From Arthrobacter crystallopoietes (GTDB lineage: Bacteria; Actinomycetota; Actinomycetes; Actinomycetales; Micrococcaceae), in contig NZ_CP018863.1 of the NCBI RefSeq assembly GCF_002849715.1, forward strand, positions 1,240,001 to 1,304,000: 64,000 bases of DNA. Direction: 5' to 3'. Positions 53,684 through 63,145 of the stretch are shown here, piece after piece. How positions within the stretch are numbered: position 1 is the first letter of the stretch; each line of letters starts with the position of its first letter. Below the pieces are notes generated by a model that did no database searches, was not told the DNA's origin, and saw nothing but the letters and a program-made list of their open reading frames with translations. Position numbers and translations under genes: made by a program.

Positions 53684-53708
53684 GTTTGTACTCTCCTCTT
53701 CGCTTCGC

Positions 53709-53948
53709 TTAGCCGCGGCCAGCGCCGGAGTAAGGCAGCAGAGCAACTTCGCGGGCGTTCTTGATTGCCAGTGCGATCTTGCGCTGCTCCTGCACGGTTA
53801 CACCAGTAACGCGGCGGGCGCGGATCTTTCCGCGGTCGGAGATGAACTTGCGCAGCAATGCTACGTCCTTGTAGTCGATGACGGTGACGTCAGCGGCCTT
53901 CAAGGGGTTGGACTTTGGTTTGGGCTTACGGAGTTCAGCCTTAGCCAT
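53709..53948 (-). CDS. rpsR: 30S ribosomal protein S18
   Basis: 79 residues, with the S18 core [20 protein letters not shown] and the RRVTGV segment that follows. The N-terminus [19 protein letters not shown] is of the form without Cys zinc ligands. It binds 16S rRNA as a pair with S6 in the platform. It sits between ssb and rplI, with AGGAGC upstream of its ATG. Confidence 0.97.
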   Translation of the reverse strand: MAKAELRKPKPKSNPLKAADVTVIDYKDVALLRKFISDRGKIRARRVTGVTVQEQRKIALAIKNAREVALLPYSGAGRG

Positions 53949-54008
53949 CGTGGAGCTCCTTTATCTAGTGGAGCCCGCAGAACGTTTCTGCGGGATGGGG
54001 TGTTTTGT

Positions 54009-54566
54009 TTAGAAGGGCGGTTCGTTGGAGTCAGGACCATTGCCCCAGCCGCCGGCGTTGCCGCCGCCTGCCGGTGCGCCCCAGGGGTCATCCTGAGGTG
54101 CGGACTGCGGAGCGGATTGCGGTGCTCCCCAGCCCTGGTTCTGGTTTCCGCCGAAGCCACCGCTGTTGCCGCCGCCGAAGCCGCCCTGGCCACCGCCGGA
54201 GCGCTGGGTACGGGTAACCTTTGCGGATGCATAACGCAGCGAGGGGCCGATTTCGTCGACCTCAAGCTCCATCACGGTGCGCTTTTCGCCTTCTTTGGTC
54301 TCATAGGAACGCGACTTCAGTCGCCCCTGAACGAGCACACGGGTGCCCTTGGTCAGGGTCTCGGCGACGTTCTCTGCAGCCTCACGCCATACCGACGCGC
54401 GGAGGAACAGGGTTTCCCCGTCCTTCCATTCGTTGGACTGGCGGTCAAAGGTCCGCGGCGTGGAAGCAACGGTGAAGTTTGCTACTGCCGAGCCTGACGG
54501 AGTGAACCGGAGTTCCGGATCGTTGGTGAGGTTACCAACGACGGTGATTACGGTTTCGCCTGCCAT
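54009..54566 (-). CDS. ssb: Single-stranded DNA-binding protein
   Basis: 185 residues. The OB fold occupies about residues 1-110 ([20 protein letters not shown]), followed by a Gly/Gln/Asn-rich linker and the acidic tip SNEPPF, which binds replication and repair proteins. GGAGG precedes the ATG. It is the second gene of the operon with rpsF. Confidence 0.97.
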   Translation of the reverse strand: MAGETVITVVGNLTNDPELRFTPSGSAVANFTVASTPRTFDRQSNEWKDGETLFLRASVWREAAENVAETLTKGTRVLVQGRLKSRSYETKEGEKRTVMELEVDEIGPSLRYASAKVTRTQRSGGGQGGFGGGNSGGFGGNQNQGWGAPQSAPQSAPQDDPWGAPAGGGNAGGWGNGPDSNEPPF

Positions 54567-54662
54567 ACTGCCTCCTGATGTCCTGATCCGCGGACTATTA
54601 ATGTCCGCGGTTCTGCGTTCTGAAGAGTGGAGCCGGTGGGGCTCCGAAGATCAAAGCTGAAA

Positions 54663-54968
54663 TTACTCAGCGGAGATCTTCTGCTCCTCCGGGCGGATGA
54701 TCTTGGTGCGCAGGATGGTCTCGTTCAGACCAAGCTGACGGTCAAGCTCAGCTGCGGTTGCGGGGGTAGCGGTGAAGTTAACCACTGCGTAGATGCCTTC
54801 GGACTTCTTCTTGATGTCGTAGGCAAGACGGCGGCGTCCCCAGATGTCGACCTTGTCGACGGTGCCACCGTCGGTGCGGATGACGTTGAGGAACTTGTCG
54901 AGCTGAGGCTCTACGGTACGCTCTTCGACCTCGGGGTCGATGATTACCATCAGTTCATAAGCACGCAT
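54663..54968 (-). CDS. rpsF: 30S ribosomal protein S6
   Basis: 101 residues, usual length ([20 protein letters not shown] at the N-terminus, [21 protein letters not shown] in the middle). It heads the operon with ssb, rpsR and rplI. AGGAGGT lies 9 bases before the ATG and can be sequestered by a leader hairpin (54978-55022), which suggests translational control. Confidence 0.97.
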   Translation of the reverse strand: MRAYELMVIIDPEVEERTVEPQLDKFLNVIRTDGGTVDKVDIWGRRRLAYDIKKKSEGIYAVVNFTATPATAAELDRQLGLNETILRTKIIRPEEQKISAE

Positions 54969-54977
54969 TGTGAACCC

Positions 54978-55022
54978 ACCTCCTTTGGGCTAGACGGTCA
55001 CGGTATTTCCGTAACAGGAGGT
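54978..55022 (-). promoter_or_regulatory. rpsF leader hairpin masking the ribosome site
   Basis: On the minus strand ACCTCCT (55022-55016) is complementary to the Shine-Dalgarno AGGAGGT (54984-54978). Inside lies the small stem ACGG-AAATA-CCGT (55012-55000). This fits autoregulation by S6:S18, known for rpsF leaders in other bacteria. Confidence 0.6.
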
Positions 55023-55220
55023 TCTATTGCGTTGTCCGGCCGCAGAACCACCGCAGACTCTTTCGGGTGTTTTGGTTATTCTCACAGAAAAAAGACGGCG
55101 GCAATGCCAGCACAGACTCATCAAGCTTACCGGACAGGTGGGCCGGGGAGTTAATCCGCGGATTGACGCGGTTCCAGGGCCGGCGCACGCGCGCGCGACT
55201 TGTCCTCCACAGCCGGGCTG

Positions 55221-55637
55221 TCAGCGGCCGGGCAGGCCGGAAACGTCGACCACTTCGCAGCGCTGGACCCACCACTTCTCGCAGCCGACCGTGACAACGG
55301 CGGTGCCCGCGTCGCCATAACCGGTGTCGAAGTCCGTGGTGACCTCCACGACGGAGAGCTGGTCCAGCTTCTCGACGCGGGCGGCCTGCTTGATCTCGTA
55401 ACTGCTCAGCAGCTGGCTGTCCAGATAGGCGGTGGCGCTGATCTTGGACTGTTCGGTGGCGGAGTTCAGGTAGGCCAGGTGGTTCATTACCACCACGGCG
55501 AGCACCGCGACGACGGCGAGGGCCACGAACGTGAAACCCAGGGCGGCCGCAAGGTTGCGTCCCACCGAGCGGGTCTTGCCCGCGGCGGATTCACCGTCTT
55601 CCTCGTGGACCCGCTCATCCAGCTCTTCCAGATTCAT
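55221..55637 (-). CDS. Membrane-anchored hypothetical protein
   Basis: 138 residues. An acidic cytosolic N-terminus (NLEELDERVHEEDGE) precedes one membrane helix (ALGFTFVALAVVAVLAVVVM), followed by an extracellular beta-rich domain with two Cys (VGCEKWWVQRCEV) that may form a disulfide. GGGGGA lies just before the ATG. No family recognised. Confidence 0.7.
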   Translation of the reverse strand: MNLEELDERVHEEDGESAAGKTRSVGRNLAAALGFTFVALAVVAVLAVVVMNHLAYLNSATEQSKISATAYLDSQLLSSYEIKQAARVEKLDQLSVVEVTTDFDTGYGDAGTAVVTVGCEKWWVQRCEVVDVSGLPGR

Positions 55638-55735
55638 GTCCCCCAACACCTTCCGTAGAAGGCCACCTTATCCCGGGACCGGCGGTATGTGGATGGGAAA
55701 AGGTTAGGGAACCTCCGGCGCCGGGCCGCGCAGGG

Positions 55736-56485
55736 TCAGTAATCCAGCCCCTGGCTCGGGACCACCAGGCCTGTCTCGTACGCATAGACCACGGCCTGCA
55801 CCCGGTCACGCAGGTGCAGCTTACTCAGGATCCGGCGGACATGCGTCTTCACCGTGGCCTCGGAGAGGAAGAACTTGTGCGCGATCTCGGCGTTGGACAG
55901 CCCCTCGGCGATGGCGGAGAGTACTTCGAGCTCCCGCGGCGTGAGGTCATCGAGCAGCGGGTCGCGCTGCGGCGCCACGGCGGGGCTGGCATCGGCAGGC
56001 AGGGCCCGGACGTAGGTTTCCAGCAGCCGCTGCGTTACCCGCGGTGCCACCACGGCGTCCCCGCTGGCCACCAGCCGCACGGCGTGGACCAGTTCGTCCG
56101 GTGCCACGTCCTTGAGCAGGAAGGCACTCGCCCCGGCCTGCAGCCCGGCAAAGGCATATTCGTCCAGGTCGAACGTGGTCAGGATGATGATCCGCGCACA
56201 CAGTCCGGCCGCGGTGATCTGCCGGGTGGCTTCGATTCCGTCCAGCACGGGCATGCGCACATCCATCAGCACCACGTCCGGCTCGAGCTTCCGGACTAGC
56301 TCCAGCGCTTCGGCACCGTTGGACGCCTCGCCCGCGATCTCGACGTCGTCCTCGCCCTCGAGGATCAGGCGGAATCCCATGCGCAGCAGCGGCTGGTCAT
56401 CGACCAGCAGCACCCGGATGGGGCCGGACGGTACCGGCGCCGTTGCTTCAGTTGGTGCAGTTGATTCAGTGCTTTCCTCAGCCAT
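55736..56485 (-). CDS. Response regulator, NarL/LuxR family
   Basis: 249 residues. The receiver domain (IRVLLVDDQPLLRMGFRLIL) has the phospho-acceptor Asp in VVLMDVRMP, and a LuxR-type helix-turn-helix follows (LTPRELEVLSAIAEGLSNAEIAHKF). GGGGGAGGAG precedes the ATG. It overlaps the kinase gene by 8 bp. With the upstream ABC transporter genes it forms an operon and probably controls that transporter. Confidence 0.93.
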   Translation of the reverse strand: MAEESTESTAPTEATAPVPSGPIRVLLVDDQPLLRMGFRLILEGEDDVEIAGEASNGAEALELVRKLEPDVVLMDVRMPVLDGIEATRQITAAGLCARIIILTTFDLDEYAFAGLQAGASAFLLKDVAPDELVHAVRLVASGDAVVAPRVTQRLLETYVRALPADASPAVAPQRDPLLDDLTPRELEVLSAIAEGLSNAEIAHKFFLSEATVKTHVRRILSKLHLRDRVQAVVYAYETGLVVPSQGLDY

Positions 56486-57737
56486 GTGCAGGCTCCTCCC
56501 CCGGCCAGTACAACGTTGCTTCAACCATCCAACCACCATTGGGACGCGGACCGCAGTCCACCGTGCCGTGGTAAATCGCCGCGCGTTCGCGCATGCCGGT
56601 AATGCCCTGCCCGGCACCCAGGGACTTCACCGACGCCGGGGCATGCCCGTCGTCGGTGACGCGGATATTCACCACCGAGCCGGCCCGGGTGATGTCCACC
56701 TTGACCTCGCTCAGGCCGCGGGCATAGCGCAGCACGTTGGTCAGCGACTCCTGCACAATCCGGAACACGGTCAGCTTGAAATTCCGGTCTTCGGGCAGCA
56801 CCGGACCGCTGGTGACCACGCGCAGCGGCAGCCCGGCGGCGCGGAAGCCTTCGATCAGCTCCATCAGCTCGCTCCCGGCCGGCTCCAGCGGTGCGGCCGG
56901 CTGGGCGTCGTCGCGCAGCACGCCCAGCACCCGGCGCATATCGGCGAGCGCGGTGCGGCCGGTGACGGAGAGCTGGTCGAGCACGTCCGCGGCCCGCCCC
57001 GGATCCTTCTTAACAACGACGGCGGCGCCGTCCGAGAGCGCGATCATCACCGACAACGAGTGGGCCACGACGTCGTGCATTTCGCGGGCAATCCTGGTTC
57101 GTTCGTTGGCCGAGGCGAGCAGGGCATTGTCGGCGGCCCAGCGGCGCAGCTCCTCTTCGTGCTGCCGGTCGCGCCGGACGGTGATCCCGATGCCGGCGGC
57201 AATGACGTTGAACAACAGAATGACGACGCCGGAGATCAGCCCGATGTAGGGCGGCAGCTCGCCGGAGGCGATGCTTTCGGCGATTTCGGCCGGCATTTTG
57301 AAGGCCATGGCGACCAGCAGCGGGGCCCCGGCGAGGACGGCCGCCACCAGCGCGTGCAGTGCCCGGACCGTAGTGGCTACGGTGTAGATGGCAAGCCACA
57401 TGCCGATGGAGCTGCTGCCGGTACTGGTGAACAGGACGGTGAGCACGTCCCCGACGACAATCGCCGCCAGCACCAGCCAGGGAAAATGCCGGCGGAACAC
57501 CAGCGCCGTGCAGGCGCCCAGCAGCAGGATCAGCGGCAGCCATTCGCCAATGCCGATGCTGTAGATCGCATTGCCCAGGCCGAACAGGAAGTTGGCCACC
57601 ACCAGCAGCCAGTCCATAGCCACCGGGTGGGCATGGAAATAGCGGCGGAAAGGTCCCCGCCGCTTGGAAGATATCTCAGCGAAGGAGACGGCGGCCGTTC
57701 GCTCCGCCGCCTCCCTCGCTGAAGTCTGTGTGCTCAT
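56478..57737 (-). CDS. Sensor histidine kinase, NarL-type (HisKA_3)
   Basis: 419 residues. Four to five membrane segments fill about residues 35-180, then the phospho-acceptor region RIAREMHDVVAHSLSVMIAL, and an HATPase domain (FRIVQESLTNVLRYARG). The sensor lies almost wholly within the membrane, as in kinases of cell-envelope stress. The partner response regulator follows with an 8-bp overlap. Confidence 0.93.
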   Translation of the reverse strand: MSTQTSAREAAERTAAVSFAEISSKRRGPFRRYFHAHPVAMDWLLVVANFLFGLGNAIYSIGIGEWLPLILLLGACTALVFRRHFPWLVLAAIVVGDVLTVLFTSTGSSSIGMWLAIYTVATTVRALHALVAAVLAGAPLLVAMAFKMPAEIAESIASGELPPYIGLISGVVILLFNVIAAGIGITVRRDRQHEEELRRWAADNALLASANERTRIAREMHDVVAHSLSVMIALSDGAAVVVKKDPGRAADVLDQLSVTGRTALADMRRVLGVLRDDAQPAAPLEPAGSELMELIEGFRAAGLPLRVVTSGPVLPEDRNFKLTVFRIVQESLTNVLRYARGLSEVKVDITRAGSVVNIRVTDDGHAPASVKSLGAGQGITGMRERAAIYHGTVDCGPRPNGGWMVEATLYWPGEEPAHG

Positions 57738-57758
57738 GCTGGTGAGCTTATCCCCGGC

Positions 57759-58604
57759 CTAGACGTCCCGGGACTTGGTGGTCACCGCGGCAGCGGCGAG
57801 CAGCACCGCGGTCCAGGCTGCCATGACAAGACCGCCCTGCAGCTGGGTCAGGTCGCCGTCGGCAATTTCCAGCGCCAGCAGCTGGCGGCCGGCGTTGGAG
57901 GGCAGGTAGGGCACCACGCCGTCCTGGATCCAGTCGAACTGGAGGATGCTCGCCACGATCGGCAGCACCAGCAGCAGGGCCACCAGCGTGACGATCCCGC
58001 CGGCGCTGTTGCGCAGCAGCGACCCCAGGGCCAGGCCCATCAGGGCCACCAGCGCCAGGTAGACACCGGAGAGCAGCAGCGACTGCACGAAGTTCTCCAC
58101 GTCCAGCCCGTAGTCCAGTCCGTAGCCGGCCAGGATGGGCTGGCTGAGGAAATACGTGGCGAAGCTGGAGACAATACCGACGACGGCGGCTACCGCAGCA
58201 ACGACGACGGCCTTGGCCGCCAGCGGGGACAGGCGGCCCGGTACGGCGGTCATGGTGGAGCGGATCATGCCGGTGGAGTATTCGGAAGCGATCAGCAGCA
58301 CGCCCAGGGCGCCGATGATCAACTGGCCGAAGTCGATGCCGCCGGTGGCCATCATGTACAGCATGGACTCGTCCATGCCCATGGCTGCCGGGTCCTGCCC
58401 GCTTTCGCGGATGGACTCCATGCCGGAGCCCATGCCCCAGGCGCCGAGCATGCCGATGCCGATCATGACGACGATCGTGGTGGCCAGCAGGATCCAGGTG
58501 GAGCGCAGGGTGGTGAACTTGATCCACTCCGAGTGCAGGGACCGGACGAAATTCACGCCGCTGCCGGTGGCGTGGGCCGGCTTGTTCATGGTTGCAGTGC
58601 TCAT
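57759..58604 (-). CDS. ABC-2 type transporter permease
   Basis: 281 residues with six hydrophobic segments of the ABC-2 type (for example ILLATTIVVMIGIGMLGAWG and LGVLLIASEYSTGMIRSTM). It pairs with the ATPase whose stop is 4 bp upstream and with the two-component system 21 bp downstream. The layout resembles bacitracin or lantibiotic self-protection exporters; substrate unknown. Confidence 0.9.
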   Translation of the reverse strand: MSTATMNKPAHATGSGVNFVRSLHSEWIKFTTLRSTWILLATTIVVMIGIGMLGAWGMGSGMESIRESGQDPAAMGMDESMLYMMATGGIDFGQLIIGALGVLLIASEYSTGMIRSTMTAVPGRLSPLAAKAVVVAAVAAVVGIVSSFATYFLSQPILAGYGLDYGLDVENFVQSLLLSGVYLALVALMGLALGSLLRNSAGGIVTLVALLLVLPIVASILQFDWIQDGVVPYLPSNAGRQLLALEIADGDLTQLQGGLVMAAWTAVLLAAAAVTTKSRDV

Positions 58605-58608
58605 GGCC

Positions 58609-59604
58609 TTACTTTCCTTCCCGGCTGGTGCCCGCGGGGGCCAGTTCGGCCGGCGGTGCAGGCTGTCCCGGCAGTGCTTGCAGCGGCGTCTGGGTGTCGA
58701 TGTTCTGCGAGTGGTATTCCACTTCGTCCTTGGTCAGGTCCATGTAGACCTCTTCCAGCGAAGCCTGCAGCGGGGTGAGTTCGTAGACCAGCACCTGCTG
58801 TTCCAACGCAGCCCGGGCGATGTCGCGGGGGTCGACGCCGGTGATCTCCAGCAGCGCCGTATCGCGGGTATCCACACTGACGCCGGGAGCGGCGAGCGCG
58901 CGGATCAGCGCCTCCGGGTTGTCTGTCCGGACGCGCGAACGCACCTGGTTCTGGCTGTTCAGGAAGTCCTGCATGCTGGCATCGGCAATGATCTTGCCGC
59001 GGCCGATCACCAGCAGGTGGTCCGCGGTCTGCGCCATTTCGCTCATCAGGTGCGAGGAGAGGAACACGGTGCGGCCTTCGGCGGCGAGCGAACGGACCAG
59101 GTTGCGGACCCAAAGCACGCCTTCGGGATCGAGCCCGTTGACGGGCTCGTCCAGGATGATGGTCTGTGGATCGCCCAGCAGCGCGGCGGCGATCCCCAGC
59201 CGCTGGCCCATGCCGAGCGAGAAGCCGCCTACCCGCTTCTTGGCGACGGCGCCGAGGCCGGTCAGGTCGATGACCTCCTGCACCCGCTTCGCCGGGATGC
59301 CGTGCGTGGCCGCCATGGCGCGCAGATGGTTGTAGGCACTGCGGGAGCTATGGACCGCCTTGGCGTCCAGCAGCGCGCCGACTTCGCGCAGCGGAGCCTT
59401 GTGCGCGGCATAGTGCCTGCCGTTCACTTTGACGTCGCCGCTGGTGGGCCGGTCCAGCCCCATGATCATGCGCATGGTGGTGGACTTGCCCGCGCCGTTC
59501 GGGCCGAGGAAGCCGGTGACTTTGCCCGGCTGCACGGTAAAGGAGATGCCCTGCACGGCGGGTTTCTTGCCGTACACCTTGACCAGGCCGTGTGCCTCGA
59601 TCAT
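58609..59604 (-). CDS. ABC transporter ATP-binding protein
   Basis: 331 residues. Walker A GPNGAGKST, a variant signature GGFSLGMGQRLGIAAALL, and Walker B TIILDEPVNGLD are present. A C-terminal DUF4162-like extension follows (LEEVYMDLT). It forms an operon with the ABC-2 permease and the kinase/regulator pair, as the first gene. Confidence 0.93.
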   Translation of the reverse strand: MIEAHGLVKVYGKKPAVQGISFTVQPGKVTGFLGPNGAGKSTTMRMIMGLDRPTSGDVKVNGRHYAAHKAPLREVGALLDAKAVHSSRSAYNHLRAMAATHGIPAKRVQEVIDLTGLGAVAKKRVGGFSLGMGQRLGIAAALLGDPQTIILDEPVNGLDPEGVLWVRNLVRSLAAEGRTVFLSSHLMSEMAQTADHLLVIGRGKIIADASMQDFLNSQNQVRSRVRTDNPEALIRALAAPGVSVDTRDTALLEITGVDPRDIARAALEQQVLVYELTPLQASLEEVYMDLTKDEVEYHSQNIDTQTPLQALPGQPAPPAELAPAGTSREGK

Positions 59605-59783
59605 GTCTGCCGTCCTTAAAGTTCGGGGTTGCGGGCGGAGAAGATTCCCGCACCAACCACGCTACGGGCCGGCGGCCTCGGCGTAACCGCACTGCAGGAT
59701 GATCTTGCCGCGGCCCGCGTAGTCCTTGAGGACTACAGGGTCGTCCGCGGGAGGCCTGCCAACGGGTAGGACAGTACCTTGCC

Positions 59784-60968
59784 TTACCGCCGGACGGGCT
59801 CCTGTTCGCGGGCGGCGGGGGCGGTCAGCAGCGAGGCGACCATGAGCACGGCCACCGCGAGCAGGGCGTTGCGGATGCCCACATGTTCGCCGAGGAAGCC
59901 GAGGAACGGCGGTCCGGCCAGGAACGCCACATAGCCCAGGGTGGAGACCACCGAAACGCGTTCGGCGGCGAAGGCCCGGTCATCGGCCGCCGCGGACATA
60001 CCCATCGGGAAGCCGAGCGCGGCGCCCGCGCCCCAGAGGACCGCGCCGAAGACGGCCAGCGGCACGTCGGGGGCGAGGACGAACACCAGCAGGCCCACCA
60101 GCGCCGTGCTCATGCTCACCCGCAGCACCAGGACCCGGCCCCAGCGGTCGATGAACCGTCCGCCGACCAGCCGCAGCAGCGTCATCGAGGCCACGAAGAT
60201 GCCGAACAGCACGGCCCCGATGGCCTCCGATGCGCCGAGCCCCACCACCGTGGCCTGGGCGATCCAGTCATTGGCCGCGCCCTCGGTCAGTGCCGCGCCG
60301 AGGACCAGCACGCCGATCAGCACGGTGCGCGGTTCGCGCCAGGCGGCGAATTTGCCGCGGCGGGGAGCGCCGTCGTCGTCGTTAGGTTGTTCCGGCGCAT
60401 GCGGCAGAAAGTACTTGGGCACGGTGAGGACGGCGACGGCCACCAGCACGGCCATGAACAGCAGATGCACGGCGAGCTGGACCTGGAGGACTGAGAGCGC
60501 CGCGCCGATCATCGCGCCGACGAAGGCGCCCAGGCTGAAGGCGGCATGGAACTGCGGCATGATGGTGCGCAGCAGGCGGCGCTCGACGTCGGCGCCCTCG
60601 ATGTTCTGGGCCACATCCCACCAGGCGACGCCGATCCCGTAGACGAACAACGCCGCCGCGGCTCCGGGAACGGAGCCCGCGAAGAGCGCCATCGCCAGCC
60701 CGACGGCGGCGAGTGCCGCCACGGTGCCGCCCGCGCGCACGGTGTTGGCCGTGCCGATGCGCGCCGAAATCGGGCCAGCCAGCGGCAGCGAGACCACCGA
60801 GCCGAGCCCGAGTGCCAGCAGCAGGGCGCCGATCTGCCCGGCGGAAATCTGCAGCGCGGAGGCCGCCGCGGGGATGCGGGCCGCCCAGCTGGCGAAGACC
60901 AGTCCGTTCAGCCCAAAGATGATGAAGGTGGCGTACTTGGCGCCGGCAACGGAACCGGGCGGCGTCAT
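59784..60968 (-). CDS. MFS transporter
   Basis: 394 residues with 12 hydrophobic segments (FIIFGLNGLVFASWAARIPA at the N-terminus). This group includes uncharacterised actinobacterial MFS proteins annotated as fucose permease- or YbjJ-like. Its start ATGA overlaps the stop of the ABC-F gene upstream by 4 bp, so both are on one transcript. Confidence 0.88.
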   Translation of the reverse strand: MTPPGSVAGAKYATFIIFGLNGLVFASWAARIPAAASALQISAGQIGALLLALGLGSVVSLPLAGPISARIGTANTVRAGGTVAALAAVGLAMALFAGSVPGAAAALFVYGIGVAWWDVAQNIEGADVERRLLRTIMPQFHAAFSLGAFVGAMIGAALSVLQVQLAVHLLFMAVLVAVAVLTVPKYFLPHAPEQPNDDDGAPRRGKFAAWREPRTVLIGVLVLGAALTEGAANDWIAQATVVGLGASEAIGAVLFGIFVASMTLLRLVGGRFIDRWGRVLVLRVSMSTALVGLLVFVLAPDVPLAVFGAVLWGAGAALGFPMGMSAAADDRAFAAERVSVVSTLGYVAFLAGPPFLGFLGEHVGIRNALLAVAVLMVASLLTAPAAREQEPVRR

Positions 60969-62647
60969 CGCTGGCGGACCACGCGCTCTTCGTCCCAGAC
61001 CGGCGCGTCGCTCTCGTAGACCCTGCCGTCGGAGCCGAAGACTAAAAAGCGGTCGAAGCTGCGGGCGAACCAGCGGTCGTGGGTGACCGCGAGGACCGTG
61101 CCCTCGAACGCATCGATGGCGCGCTCCAGTGCCTCGGCCGAGTGCAGGTCCAGGTTGTCGGTGGGCTCGTCGAGCAGCAGCAAGGTGGCGCCGGAGAGTT
61201 CCAGCAGCAGGATCTGCAGCCGGGCCTGCTGGCCGCCGGAGAGCGAGTCATATTTTTGCTCCGCCTGCTGCGCCAGTCCGTAGCGGTCCAGCACTGCGGC
61301 CGCGGCTTCCCGGCCCAGGCCGGAGCGGTGTTCGTCGCCGCGGTGCAGGATGTCCACCAGGGTGCGGCCGAGCAGATCGGGGCGGACGTGGGTCTGCGCG
61401 AAGAAACCCGGGCGGATGCGTGCGCCGAGCTTGACCGTCCCGGTGTGCGGAACCTCGGCAATCTCGACCTCGGAGACCGGCAGGTGCTCCTTCTCCGGAT
61501 CCGTGCCGCCGCTGGCCAGCAGCCGCAGGAAGTGCGACTTGCCCGAGCCGTTGGAGCCCAGCACGCCCACGCGGTCGCCGAACCAGATCTCGGTGCTGAA
61601 CGGCTTCATCAGGCCGGTCAGCTCCAGCTTGCTGGCGACGATGGCACGCTTGGCGGTGCGGCCGCCCTTGAGCCGCATGTGCACGTTCTGCTCGATCGGC
61701 ACGGCCTCTGGGGGCCCGGCCTCGAGGAACTTCGCCAGCCGGGTCTGCGCCGCGTGGTAGCGGTTGGCCATGTCGGAGCGGAAGGCCGCCTTGTTCTTGT
61801 ACATGTTGACGAGTTCCTTGAGCTTCACGTGCTCCTCGTCCCAGCGCTTGCGCAGCTCCTCGAAGCGGGCGTTGCGGTCCGCGCGTGCCTGCAGGTAGCT
61901 TTCGAAACCGCCGCCGTGCACCCAGGCTGTGGCGCCGAGGGCACCCGGTTCCAGCGTGACGATCCGGTTGGCGGCGTTGGCCAGCAGCTCCCGGTCGTGG
62001 CTGACGAAAAGCACGGACTTTTTGGAGTCGTTCAGCTTCCCTTCCAGCCAGCGTTTGCCGGGCACGTCCAGGTAGTTGTCCGGCTCGTCGAGCAGCAGCA
62101 GCTCGTCCGGGCCGGAGAACAGTGCCTCGAGGACCAGGCGCTTCTGCTCGCCGCCGGAGAGGGTCGACGCCGCACGGTGCTGGGCGCGGTCGAAGGGGAT
62201 GCCGAGCGCGGCCATGGTGACTTCGTCCCAGACGGTTTCCAGCTCGTAGCCGCCGGCGTCGCCCCAGTCCGCGATCGCTTGGGCGTAGCGCATCTGGGTG
62301 GGCTCGTCGTCGTGCTCCATCATGGCCAGTTCGGCCGCATCCACCGCCTTGGCGGCGGCTGCGAGGGCAGGCGGCGCGGCGCTCACCAGCAGGTCCCGCA
62401 CCGTGGTGTCGTCCCGGACCTGGCCGACGAACTGGCGCATGATGCCCATGTTGCCGGAGCGGCTGACCGCGCCCTCGTCCGGGGTCAGGCCACCGGCGAT
62501 GATGCGCAGCAGCGTGGTCTTGCCGGTGCCGTTCGGTCCGATCAGAGCGGTTTTGGCGCCGTCGCCGACCTTGAAGCCGACGCCGTTGAGCAGCTGGCGT
62601 CCGTCGGAGAGGAAGAAATCAATATTGGTCACGTCAAGATGGGCCAC
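60965..62647 (-). CDS. ABC-F family ATPase
   Basis: 560 residues with two ABC domains and no membrane segment. Domain 1: GPNGTGKTT, LSGGEQKRL, LLLLDEPDNYLD. Domain 2: GSNGSGKSH, LSGGQQARL, LLLLDEPTDNLD. The linker is rich in charged helices. ABC-F proteins act on ribosomes, and some protect against antibiotics; members of this type (Uup/EttA-like) also act in translation. Starts with GTG. It is coupled to an MFS gene. Confidence 0.93.
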   Translation of the reverse strand: MAHLDVTNIDFFLSDGRQLLNGVGFKVGDGAKTALIGPNGTGKTTLLRIIAGGLTPDEGAVSRSGNMGIMRQFVGQVRDDTTVRDLLVSAAPPALAAAAKAVDAAELAMMEHDDEPTQMRYAQAIADWGDAGGYELETVWDEVTMAALGIPFDRAQHRAASTLSGGEQKRLVLEALFSGPDELLLLDEPDNYLDVPGKRWLEGKLNDSKKSVLFVSHDRELLANAANRIVTLEPGALGATAWVHGGGFESYLQARADRNARFEELRKRWDEEHVKLKELVNMYKNKAAFRSDMANRYHAAQTRLAKFLEAGPPEAVPIEQNVHMRLKGGRTAKRAIVASKLELTGLMKPFSTEIWFGDRVGVLGSNGSGKSHFLRLLASGGTDPEKEHLPVSEVEIAEVPHTGTVKLGARIRPGFFAQTHVRPDLLGRTLVDILHRGDEHRSGLGREAAAAVLDRYGLAQQAEQKYDSLSGGQQARLQILLLELSGATLLLLDEPTDNLDLHSAEALERAIDAFEGTVLAVTHDRWFARSFDRFLVFGSDGRVYESDAPVWDEERVVRQR

Positions 62648-63145
62648 CGTTATAGTGTGTCACTTCCGGCGGTCGAGGCAGACATTGCCCGGGTTCGGCC
62701 GAGGTGACCCGCGGCGCGCGGCTGAAACGGCCCCGGACAGACGAAATGGCTCAAAGTCAGGCCTCCCCAAGAGCCAACTCACTTCGAGCCATTTCGTATC
62801 TGCAGCCGCGAATATCCGGTGCTAATGCACCACAGCCGGGTCTCCCCAGCCGCCCCCAACGGACTAAGCTGCTGCCGGATCCGGGCCGGTTTCCCGTTCC
62901 GCTTCCAACACAATCAATTCTGCTCGGCCATGGAGCGTTTGACCAGCGTTAACCACCCCAGTTAGGAAAAGCTAGGGTGGCTGTGGTTCGGCCCGATACT
63001 GCAGTCTGCCGGAAGCGCCGAGGCTTGAAGCGCCACGGCTGCCGACGGCAGGGGCGTGCACGTACACCGCGCGGCAGTTTATCGTTACATATAAGACAGC
63101 CGCTTCGCTCCAGCCCAGCGAGCGCCACCCAGTCCAGGAGGAGCC
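62648..63145. other. Intergenic region with inverted repeat and hairpin
   Basis: About 500 bp without a gene. It holds an extragenic inverted repeat (separate entry), a hairpin CCACCC/GGGTGG at 62953-62980, and a possible promoter for the STAS-like gene (TTGACC at 62939-62944, TTAGGA at 62962-62967, 17 bp apart). Confidence 0.5.
62742..62796. repeat. Extragenic inverted repeat
   Basis: CGAAATGGCTCAAAGT (62742-62757) and ACTTCGAGCCATTTCG (62781-62796) are complementary at 15 of 16 positions, with a 23-bp spacer. It may be a REP-like or MITE-like element; only one copy is in the window. Confidence 0.7.
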
